A stretch of 64,000 nt of DNA, from positions 1-64,000 of the forward strand of contig CALSLK010000008.1 of assembly GCA_943787175.1 (NCBI GenBank). Direction: 5' to 3'. Below the pieces are notes generated by a model. The model did not search any database. It worked only from the letters and a program-made list of their open reading frames with translations, and was not told the DNA's origin. The translations under genes and the position numbers were made by a program. The stretch is from an uncultured Alphaproteobacteria bacterium. GTDB taxonomy: Bacteria; Pseudomonadota; Alphaproteobacteria; SP197. Each line of letters opens with the position of its first letter. Position 1 is the first letter of the stretch. Of this stretch, positions 10,733-19,201 are shown piece by piece.

Positions 10733-11636
10733 TCAGGACGCCGCCCGCTGTTCTTCATCCATGACGCCGAGGTTGCGCATCCGCCCAATCATCGCTGCAC
10801 GTTGCTCGGGCTCCAGCGGCAGCATCGGCAGTCGGGGGTCGCCGCAGTCGATGCCGAGACGTTCGGTGATCGCGGCTTTCAGCGCTTCGATGAAGCCGAA
10901 TTCCATCATGGCCTGGCCGACTTCGGTGGCGCGGCGCTGGGCTTCTGTCGCTCCGGCGAGGTCGCCCGCCTGCCAGGCATTCCAGATCGCGACCCACAGT
11001 TCGGGCACGACCGCGAGCGGGCCATCGACACAGCCGCAGGCGCCGATCGTGAGGCCGGGCAGCATCAGGTAGCTGTTGCCGATGAAACAGGCGAGATCGA
11101 GATCGGCGAACTCGCGAACATGTTCGACCACAGGGCCAGAGTGTTTGAGGCCGGCCAGCGTCGGCACGGCATCCCTGATCCTGCGCGCCAGTGCGGGCGT
11201 GATCTCGACATTGGTCGATTGCGGAAGGTTGTAGAGCATCAGCGGCAGGTCGGTCGCGGCGCCGACCGCGCGGTAGTGCTCAATGATCGCTTCGTCGGTG
11301 ACCTCGTAGAAAAATGGCGGCACACAACACAGTGCCTGGACGCCTGCCTTGGCTGCACGCTCGGCCATCGTGACGGCACGACGTGTGGTCGGGGCGCCGA
11401 TATGCATGATGTTGGTGACGCGCCCGGCACCCTGATCGGCTGCTGCCGTCGCGATCCGGAGGTTCTCGTCATCGTCAAGCATGACGCTTTCGCCCGACCC
11501 ACCGCCGATCCAGAAACCATGGACGCCTGCCTGGATATTGTATTCCAGCAGGTCGCGGAAGGTGCGCTCGTTGAATGCCCCGGCCGCCGTAAACGGTTGT
11601 GACGACTGCGGGCACAACGCCGCTCAGATTGGCCAT
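10733..11636 (-). pseudogene. Dihydrodipicolinate synthase (DapA)/N-acetylneuraminate lyase family protein, frameshifted near its 5' end
   Basis: ORF 10733..11617 has GVHGFWIGGGSGES, LMLYNLPQSTNVEI, LAGLKHSG; true N-terminus MANLSGVVPAVVT lies in another frame from 11636; one extra A in CACAACCG near 11600 explains the break. Confidence 0.8.
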
Positions 11637-11916
11637 GTTTACTCTCCCCGAAACCTTGCTGATCTTGCTTGGCTTGCAGTCTGCAACGAAACCGCGCTGG
11701 AACCGAGTGTTTTGACCGGTGGTTTGTAGCCCGGCGGGCTGCGCCCGCACCGCTTTGGCCTCTGCTGTTGATGCTGCACGAGGCCGCAGCGGCGCTGCTC
11801 GAATATATCCGGAAGATGATCGGCTATAGACAGCGCGCCAGAATACCGGGCTATTATCCCACCGACGGAGGTCGAGTGACGAAGGGTGGTGCCTTGTGGA
11901 ACAGGCGGGTGGAACG

Positions 11917-12737
11917 ATGACGATGGAGCTTCCCCGATTTGCTGGCGCCGTTGACGACGCCAAGCTGATCGAAGCGCTGCGCGAGACTGGCGCGGCGGTC
12001 GTCGAGCGGGGTGCTGGACGACGACGTGATCGACCGCTGTGCTGTCGAGATGCGACCCGAGTTCGACGCTTGCGGACGGCTGACCGAAAATGACTTCAAC
12101 GGCTATACGACGCTAAGGATTAGCAGCGTGCTGGGTTATGCGCCTTCCACCCAGCATATCATCGCGCACCCCGCTGGCGCTCGCGATGGCCGACGCCTTT
12201 CTGTTGCCCCACTGCCTGGACTATCGAATTGGCAGCAACACGGGCATCGAGATCCTGCCGGGCGAGACTGACCAGGTGCTTCATACCGACGATTCGATCT
12301 ATCCCGTGCGCATTCCCGGGATGCAACTTCAGCTCAATGCGATGTGGTCGCTGTGCGATTTCACTCAGGAAAACGGTGCGACTCGTGTGGTGCTGGGCAG
12401 CCACAAGCCGTTCGACTACGACGCCGGTGACCAGCAACCCGAGCCGGTACTAGCCGTGATGCCCCGGGGTTCGGTGCTGTTCTATCTGGGCAATGTGCTG
12501 CACGGCGGCGGCGCGAACTGCTCCAATGCGCCGCGCATGGGGCTGATCAACACCTATTCCCTGGGCTGGTTGCGCCAGGAGGTCAACCAGTACCTCGCCG
12601 TGCCGCCCGAGAAGGCAAAGCAGTACGACGATAGGGTCCGCCGTCTTCTGGGTTACACGAAGCACGGCTCGAGCCTGGGCCACTGCCGCATTGCCGACGA
12701 AGTCTGGGTCCGGAGTGAACATGACCACACCTCTTGA
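11917..12737 (+). pseudogene. Phytanoyl-CoA dioxygenase (PhyH) family, upstream tandem copy with two frameshifts
   Basis: Three frames (11896.., 12011.., 12138..12737) join into one PhyH homologue colinear with 12721..13569; breaks at GGGG (12008-12011) and in the CCCC run near 12165-12170. Confidence 0.85.
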
Positions 12738-13569
12738 ACTACCGGTTTTCGATGCGGGTGCCGAGCCCTTCAGGGTCGCCGAGGCCATGCGCCGTGCCGG
12801 CGCCGCGGTGGTCACCGGGGTGTTCGACAACGAGACCATCGAACGCTGCGCGGCAGACTTGCAGCCTGAATTTGAGGCCCGCGGCAAACTCCAGGAGAAC
12901 GATTTCAACGGCTACAAGACGCTGCGCATTTCAAGCGTGCTGGGTTATGCGCCAGAGTCCGCGCCGCTCATCGCAGCGCCCCTGGTGCTGGGCGTGGTCG
13001 AGCAGATTCTTAAACCCCATTGCCATGCCTACCGGATCGGCAGTGCGACGGGGATCGAGATCTGGCCCGGCGAAGGCGACCAGGTGCTCCACACCGACGA
13101 TTCAATCTACCCCCTGCGCATTCCCGGCGTGGAGTTCCAGATCGGCGTGATGATTGCACTGACGGACTTTACCGAAGAGAACGGAGCGACGCGTCTTGTG
13201 CTGGGAAGCCACGGAACCGAAGACTATTTTGACGAACATGCAGAACCGGTTTCGGCAGTGATGCCGAAGGGCTCGGTTGCGTTCTACTTGGGTTCGCTGT
13301 GGCACGCAGGCGGGGCCAACCATTCGGATGCGCCGCGCATGGGCCTGATCACGACCTATGCGCTGGGCTGGCTGCGCCAGGAGGTCAACCAGTACCTCGC
13401 CGTGCCGCCTGACATCGCCAGGCAGTACGATCCCACCATCCGCCGCCTGCTGGGCTACACCAAACACGGCAGCAGCCTGGGCCATGGGCATGTGGTGGGC
13501 GGCGCGCGGGTGCCGCATAATCCTGAAGACAAGAGCGACACCGGGCTCGACATGTGGGTCTGGGACTGA
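12721..13569 (+). CDS. Phytanoyl-CoA dioxygenase (PhyH) family protein, intact downstream copy
   Basis: [18 protein letters not shown] (HxD iron motif), [31 protein letters not shown]. Confidence 0.85.
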   Translation: MTTPLELPVFDAGAEPFRVAEAMRRAGAAVVTGVFDNETIERCAADLQPEFEARGKLQENDFNGYKTLRISSVLGYAPESAPLIAAPLVLGVVEQILKPHCHAYRIGSATGIEIWPGEGDQVLHTDDSIYPLRIPGVEFQIGVMIALTDFTEENGATRLVLGSHGTEDYFDEHAEPVSAVMPKGSVAFYLGSLWHAGGANHSDAPRMGLITTYALGWLRQEVNQYLAVPPDIARQYDPTIRRLLGYTKHGSSLGHGHVVGGARVPHNPEDKSDTGLDMWVWD

Positions 13570-14004
13570 CGGCCTAACGCACCAAAGCCTTCTGACGCGT
13601 CAGGCTTTGCCACAATTTGAACACATTTGCTGTCCAAATTCGCCGGGCTAGGGGCTTGAACCATCAGAGAAATTCAAGGTGAACGGAGGCGATCCGGATC
13701 ATGGCACCATGATCCGATAGCGTGTTCCCGTAGAGACGACTGACGTATTTCGCCTGGCGAGATGAATCATGTATCTCGATCATTCGTAACTGTCGGCATA
13801 CATCTTTACGTGCGCATTGCGCCGCCGCGATGGCAAGACCTGCGCAGACCGTGGCCCAGCCCAATGCACCAACGTTGCGCCGGGTTGCGACGGATCGGTA
13901 ACGACGTGTCCGCTTATTGGACGACGCTTACCTTTCGCGCAGATCCCCATAGCTCCCGTTCAGCTGGAAGACCGCTCTGATTTCAAGTTTGGGCGGATAC
14001 ATCA

Positions 14005-17000
14005 ATGACCATCACGACGGTTGGACTGGGCAGCTACACCACCGTGTTGCCGGACGGCGAACTACCTGTCACCAATTTCGAGGACGAACCCATAAGCCCC
14101 CTGGTGACGGAAAACGTGACCGGCGCGGTGCCGACCACCGACTGGTCCTCATCGCTGTCCTTTCCCTTCTTCGGGGATGCCTTCTCTTCGGTGATGTACG
14201 CCAACCCCATGGTTCTGAAGGCAGAAAGTACCGGCCTGGAGATCGGCTCCAACGACACGCCGCGCTTCATAGACGGTGCTGAATCTGACCCTGCTTACGA
14301 GGGCGTGAAGTACGAGTTCACCTATTCTCCAGACATCAAGGTCGGGCTGGCCGGCATGGCGGCGCCCGACGCCAGACTCGACGGCTACGGTGACTGGACC
14401 GTGCAGGCCCAGTGGGAGGATGGCGATACAGGATTGGACGTGACGTTTGGAAACGGCCTTCCGTTCGTCTATTTCGAGCGCGAGGGTGACGCCGAGGCTG
14501 TCATCACATTCCACGAGCAGAACGTCAGCAACATCGGCAACCCAGTCGATCCGCTCGTCTACACCATCGCCGACCTGACCGGCACCTATGAAGGTGGCGG
14601 TACGGAGTTCGCCCTGGCGGTGGATGCCGGGTCGAGTCCTGCCAACGGCCCACAGATGCGCGTTTCCTATGATTTCAACGGAGACGGCGACTTCGATCGG
14701 GTCGAGACCTTTGACTACTTTCCCACCGATGCGGCGGACGGCTGGGAACGCTACACCCATGGCCAGGGCCCTGACCGAGAACGAGGCGATTTCGCTGACT
14801 TCGAAGGAGGCAGTATCCAGGTTGAAATCTGGAATGCCATCGGCGAGGGAGACATCTCCGTCGCCACCGACACGCCCGCGAATGCTGAACTGCCGTCGAC
14901 CATCCATGTTCCGTTCAACGGCCTTGAAGCCGGTGGCACGCCTGTTGTCGGTGGAACGCTGTTCCTGTGCGACGGGGCAGTCGCCGGTGAGGCTCCGGGC
15001 GCGCTTTCAACGGAGGCCGGCGCCGCCGTGTCTGAGGATTCAACAGCCGCACCCGATGTCGGATTGCCGGGCTGGGAAGGCCCAGGCGACCTCTGGTACG
15101 AAGCAGACGGTGTCGCCGGACTGACCATCAACGGTGCCCATTACGGTATCTTTGGCCCCAGCGGTACGAGCTGGGACTGGACCGCAGACGGCCTGACTTC
15201 TGACCTTGGTGGTGCGGATTATTTCTCCATCGCGGTTCTGCCCGACAATGCGGTCGATACGCTGGAGAGCTATCGCAAGCATGCCTACAACTTCGTCACC
15301 GACAGCCATATTGACTACAGCTATGATCCAACGACGGGCATGGTGCAGAACGTCTTCACCGCGACAACCGAAGCCAAGGAGACCGGTGACGGACTCTCCG
15401 ATGACCCTCTGCTGTCGCTCTATCGTCATCAGTGGTTGAACACCGATGCGTCGTTCACCGACTACACCTACGTTTCTCCCCGCGGTGAGATGAAGGTGCT
15501 GGAAGGCACGCAGTTCGTTACCGAGACACAGGCAAGCGGATTGCTGCCGATGCTCCCCGACATGGGTTCCTATGACAGGGCAGATCTCTACCAGCTCGTG
15601 GACGATGCCTATCAGGATGTGCTTGCTCGGCCCATCGCCTTTCCCGGAGAGGACACCTATTGGTCGGGCAAGGAAATGGGACGGCTTGGGGAACTCACGC
15701 ATATTGCCAACCAGGTCGGTCATACAGACGCCCGGGATCACTTCCTTGGCGCGATCAAGGATGAACTCGAAGACTGGTTCGACGCTGGCGATGGAACCGA
15801 CAAGCAGTTCTTCTACAACAGCGACTGGGGGACGTTGCAGGGCTATCCGGCAAGCTTCCATTCCGAAACCCAGATCAACGACCACCAGTTCCACTACGGC
15901 TATTTCGTGCAGGCTGCGGCCACGATCGCGGAATACGATCCTGACTGGGCGGCGCCCGATCAGTGGGGGAGCATGGTCGATCTTCTGATCGCCGACGTCG
16001 CCAATGCCGACAGGGCCAATGCGATGTTCCCGTACCTGCGGAGTTTCGATCCCTATTCCGGTCACTCCTGGGCGTCGGGCCACGGCGCCTTTGCATCCGG
16101 CAACAACCAGGAATCGAGCTCCGAGGCACTGAACTTCGCGACCGGTGTGGCCCGATGGGGGGCGGCGACCGGACAGGCGGATCTGCAGGACCTGGGCGTT
16201 TATCTGCACACCATCGAGAGCCTGGCTGTCCAGCAGTACTGGTTCGACGTGGATGACGCCGTCTTTCCCCAGGACTACCTCTATGATGGGGTGGGCATGA
16301 TCTGGGGCGATGGCGCTGACCACCGGACGTTCTTTTCCGCCAATCCGGAGATGATCCACGGCATCAACTTTCTGCCCGTGAACGGCGGTTCGCTCTATCT
16401 GGGATACGACCCGGCCTATGTCAGCGCGGTCTATGACGAGATCGTCGCAACCCGGGGCGGCGAACCTATCGTCTGGCAGGACGTGATTTGGGAGTTTTTG
16501 GCTCTGGCCGAACCGGATGCTGCGATGGCAGCATTTCTTGGCGATCCCAACTATAGGCCGGAGGAGGGCGAGTCGCCGGCTCACACCCTCCATTGGATCG
16601 GCAACCTGCAGGCCATGGGACAGGTCGAGCGGGGCGTCACCGCTGACACACCTTTCCACGGGGTTTTCAACAAGGACGGCGAGCTCACCTATGTCGCCTA
16701 CAATCCAGACGAGACCGATCTGGATGTAAACTTCTCGGACGGTACCGTGATCACGGTGCCCGAACGCAGCGTCGCCGCAGGAGATGGTGCCGGCTCACTG
16801 ACCGTGACGCACCTCTCCACATCCACACCGACAGACCCTGATCCGGACCCCACACCTGATCCGGACCCCACACCCGATCCGGACCCTACACCTGACCCAG
16901 ACCTTGATCCTGCTCCTGAGCCCGGCAACGAGAGCGGGCTGCGCCTGGTCGATGGGGAGATGGTGTTTGCTGCAGGCATGGGAGAGGTTGTGGTGTCCAC

Positions 17001-18576
17001 GGCCGGGAGTACCCACTCGGTAGGCACGCCGATCGATCCTCTGGTGTTCACGCTTGAAGGGCTTTCTGGAGCGTTCAATGGTGCCCAATCCGGGTTTGCG
17101 CTGGCGCTTGATGCCGGCAGCGAGGTAGGCAATGGCACTGCATTGCAGTTGTCCTATGACTTCGATGGCAATGGCGTCATCGATCGTGTTGAGACCTATA
17201 CCTATTTCCCCACGAACGATGTGGCCGGCTGGGAGGTCTATGACGAGACTCGCGGGCTGATCTCGGCTGAGGGCTCGTTCGCTGACTTCGTTGGCGGTGC
17301 GGTTCGGGTCGAAGTATGGAATGCGTTCGGTTCAAGCGGGGTCGCATTGGACACCGCACAGTCGCGCTTCTACCTGCCGTTCGACAATCTGGAAGACGGC
17401 TCAGTGCCTGTCCCTGTCCCTGACCCTGATCCCACACCGGTTCCTGACCCAACTCCGGATCCCGACCCCGTGCCGGATCCCGATCCCACGCCAGACCCTG
17501 ACCCTACACCCGATCCTGGCGTTCCGGCGCTGGTGCTCGGGGATGGCCTGGTAACGTTCGCTGGTAGTTCGGAACTCGCGGTCGTCGTCTCAGCTGGCGG
17601 AGGCCGTAGTATTGACACGCCGTCAAACGCCCACCGACTGGTGCTGGACAACCTGACTGGTTCACTGGATCCAGATCAGGTCGTGGACTTCTCGTTGGCA
17701 TTGGATGCCGGCACCGGTATTGGCAACGCCACACAGATGCGCATCGTTTACGACTTCAACGGCGACGGGGCAGAGGTGCGCACGGAAACGTATGGATTGA
17801 TGATCACGGACGATCGACCTGGTTGGGAATCCTTTGGCGTTGCGGGCGGGCCGACCCAGGTAGAAGGAGGGATGCGCGACTTTTCCGGCGGCTCGATTTC
17901 GGTCGAGCTCTGGAATGCATTTGGATCGGGTGACGTCGCCTTCGACCCGGCAGAATCCTGGTTCCGTTTTCCCTATTCTGACCTCTCAGCGGACGGGACA
18001 TTACCAACCCCAACCCCCGATCCTGTGCCGGACCCAACTCCGGAACCAACCCCGGACCCGGTTCCGCTGTCTGACGCTTCGCTCTTTCTCAGTGCCGACG
18101 GCAGCCTGTTGTTCGAACCGGACCAGGATGGCGCGGTCACGTTGGTCGAGTCAGCACAGGGCGGCCGGCATTTCGACGAACCCGTTGCGGAACAGAGCTT
18201 TCGTATCGACGGCATCTCCGGCAGCTACCGAACCGGCGACGTCACAGGGTTCGAGCTGCCGCTCGACGCAGAGGACAACGTGGGTAACGGTACCCAGGCG
18301 CGGGTCTCGTACGACTTTGACGGTGATGGTGCGGCCGACAGGATTGAGACCTACGCGTTCTTTGCAAGCAACGATGTCTTTAACTGGGAAAACTACACCT
18401 CTGGGCACGGCCTGGTTTCGTCGGTCGGCGAGTTCGAGAACCTGGACGGCGGATCGGTTCAGATCGATGTTTGGAATGTCATCGGGAACGCAGACGTGGC
18501 GCTCCTGACTGACACTCTGGATGAAGATTCGACGCAAGCCGTACTGACGATTCCATTTGACGACCTGTGGGTCTAG
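14005..18576 (+). CDS. GH81-like endo-1,3-beta-glucanase, multidomain, with four accessory modules
   Basis: 1523 aa; GH81-type signatures NDHQFHYGYFVQAAATIAEYDPDWA, FPYLRSFDPYSGHSWASGHGAFASGNNQESSSEALNFATGVARWG; Asp/Pro linkers and repeated YDFNGDGxxDRxET modules. Confidence 0.85.
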   Translation: MTITTVGLGSYTTVLPDGELPVTNFEDEPISPLVTENVTGAVPTTDWSSSLSFPFFGDAFSSVMYANPMVLKAESTGLEIGSNDTPRFIDGAESDPAYEGVKYEFTYSPDIKVGLAGMAAPDARLDGYGDWTVQAQWEDGDTGLDVTFGNGLPFVYFEREGDAEAVITFHEQNVSNIGNPVDPLVYTIADLTGTYEGGGTEFALAVDAGSSPANGPQMRVSYDFNGDGDFDRVETFDYFPTDAADGWERYTHGQGPDRERGDFADFEGGSIQVEIWNAIGEGDISVATDTPANAELPSTIHVPFNGLEAGGTPVVGGTLFLCDGAVAGEAPGALSTEAGAAVSEDSTAAPDVGLPGWEGPGDLWYEADGVAGLTINGAHYGIFGPSGTSWDWTADGLTSDLGGADYFSIAVLPDNAVDTLESYRKHAYNFVTDSHIDYSYDPTTGMVQNVFTATTEAKETGDGLSDDPLLSLYRHQWLNTDASFTDYTYVSPRGEMKVLEGTQFVTETQASGLLPMLPDMGSYDRADLYQLVDDAYQDVLARPIAFPGEDTYWSGKEMGRLGELTHIANQVGHTDARDHFLGAIKDELEDWFDAGDGTDKQFFYNSDWGTLQGYPASFHSETQINDHQFHYGYFVQAAATIAEYDPDWAAPDQWGSMVDLLIADVANADRANAMFPYLRSFDPYSGHSWASGHGAFASGNNQESSSEALNFATGVARWGAATGQADLQDLGVYLHTIESLAVQQYWFDVDDAVFPQDYLYDGVGMIWGDGADHRTFFSANPEMIHGINFLPVNGGSLYLGYDPAYVSAVYDEIVATRGGEPIVWQDVIWEFLALAEPDAAMAAFLGDPNYRPEEGESPAHTLHWIGNLQAMGQVERGVTADTPFHGVFNKDGELTYVAYNPDETDLDVNFSDGTVITVPERSVAAGDGAGSLTVTHLSTSTPTDPDPDPTPDPDPTPDPDPTPDPDLDPAPEPGNESGLRLVDGEMVFAAGMGEVVVSTAGSTHSVGTPIDPLVFTLEGLSGAFNGAQSGFALALDAGSEVGNGTALQLSYDFDGNGVIDRVETYTYFPTNDVAGWEVYDETRGLISAEGSFADFVGGAVRVEVWNAFGSSGVALDTAQSRFYLPFDNLEDGSVPVPVPDPDPTPVPDPTPDPDPVPDPDPTPDPDPTPDPGVPALVLGDGLVTFAGSSELAVVVSAGGGRSIDTPSNAHRLVLDNLTGSLDPDQVVDFSLALDAGTGIGNATQMRIVYDFNGDGAEVRTETYGLMITDDRPGWESFGVAGGPTQVEGGMRDFSGGSISVELWNAFGSGDVAFDPAESWFRFPYSDLSADGTLPTPTPDPVPDPTPEPTPDPVPLSDASLFLSADGSLLFEPDQDGAVTLVESAQGGRHFDEPVAEQSFRIDGISGSYRTGDVTGFELPLDAEDNVGNGTQARVSYDFDGDGAADRIETYAFFASNDVFNWENYTSGHGLVSSVGEFENLDGGSVQIDVWNVIGNADVALLTDTLDEDSTQAVLTIPFDDLWV
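14521..14937 (+). repeat. Accessory module copy A, inside the N-terminal catalytic region
   Basis: NIGNPVDPLVYTIADLTGTYEGGGTEFALAVDAGSSPANGPQMRVSYDFNGDGDFDRVETFDYFPTDAADGWE...VEIWNAIGEGD. Confidence 0.8.
16831..16926 (+). repeat. Asp-Pro linker 1 (DPDPTPDPD repeats)
   Basis: DPDPDPTPDPDPTPDPDPTPDPDLDPAPEPG. Confidence 0.9.
17011..17397 (+). repeat. Accessory module copy B
   Basis: GTPIDPLVFTLEGLSGAFNGAQSGFALALDAGSEVGNGTALQLSYDFDGNGVIDRVETYTYFPTNDVAGWE...VEVWNAFGSSGVAL. Confidence 0.85.
17403..17520 (+). repeat. Asp-Pro linker 2
   Basis: PVPVPDPDPTPVPDPTPDPDPVPDPDPTPDPDPTPDPG. Confidence 0.9.
17599..17988 (+). repeat. Accessory module copy C
   Basis: LVLDNLTGSLDPDQVVDFSLALDAGTGIGNATQMRIVYDFNGDGAEVRTETYGLMITDDRPGWE...VELWNAFGSGDVAF. 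Confidence 0.85.
18157..18573 (+). repeat. Accessory module copy D (protein C-terminus)
   Basis: FRIDGISGSYRTGDVTGFELPLDAEDNVGNGTQARVSYDFDGDGAADRIETYAFFASNDVFNWE...IDVWNVIGNADVAL. Confidence 0.85.
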
Positions 18577-18888
18577 GCAGTCCAGCCATTCACCGAACCG
18601 TCAGTGGTGTGTCCTTACGCCGCCTCCTTGGGGAGCAATGCGAACTGCGATTTGAATCTGCGCCAGAACAATGGTCAGACGCTGACCTCTCCGGGATTGT
18701 TTGTGACACGCTTGCGTTTCTGAATGTCCATTCGATTGGCCTGATACGTTGGCCGTGCCGGAAAGTGGCAGCATTCGCGTGACAGAGCTGTCGTCGCCAG
18801 AAGCGACGGTAACACCGTCGTTGCGTCTGGCCGAGTTGCCGTGACATTGTCTTTTTGATCGTGGGGCCTGAGATCTAGGGACAACGGA

Positions 18889-19188
18889 ATGCATAAGATT
18901 GATCCGACAAGAACCGACCTGATTGAGGAATTCGACAGCAATCCAGGCGGACCCCACAGTCTTGAACTGGCCGTGGTGGTCAATCTTCTGCGTCTGATCC
19001 CCATGGAAGAGCGGATCATCATCGTGTGCACCAAGCGTCACGCTGAGTGGACGCTGGCCAAGATGCCAAAGGCTCGCGGTGACAGGATGGAATATTACGA
19101 AGACATGGTGTTTGACGACTACTACGCCGCCGTCAGAAAGGTCTTCCGCATTCGCTGGCAGGCGGCCACTGGCGTCGAGTTGGGCTAG
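18889..19188 (+). CDS. Small protein, putative N,N-dimethylformamidase small (alpha) subunit
   Basis: 99 aa, 13 nt upstream of and co-directional with the DMFase large-subunit homologue; DMFase is known to need a small subunit. Confidence 0.5.
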   Translation: MHKIDPTRTDLIEEFDSNPGGPHSLELAVVVNLLRLIPMEERIIIVCTKRHAEWTLAKMPKARGDRMEYYEDMVFDDYYAAVRKVFRIRWQAATGVELG

Positions 19189-19201
19189 GGAGGCGCGGGG
19201 A

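Noticed and set aside
15040-16659. 539-aa minus-strand ORF within the glucanase gene
   Set aside because: Antisense to strongly supported GH81-like coding sequence.
16831-18066. Short tandem DNA repeats (gatccggaccccacacct-like) that could suggest a CRISPR or satellite
   Set aside because: They encode DPDPTPDPD linkers in the frame of the 1523-aa protein and have no unique spacers.
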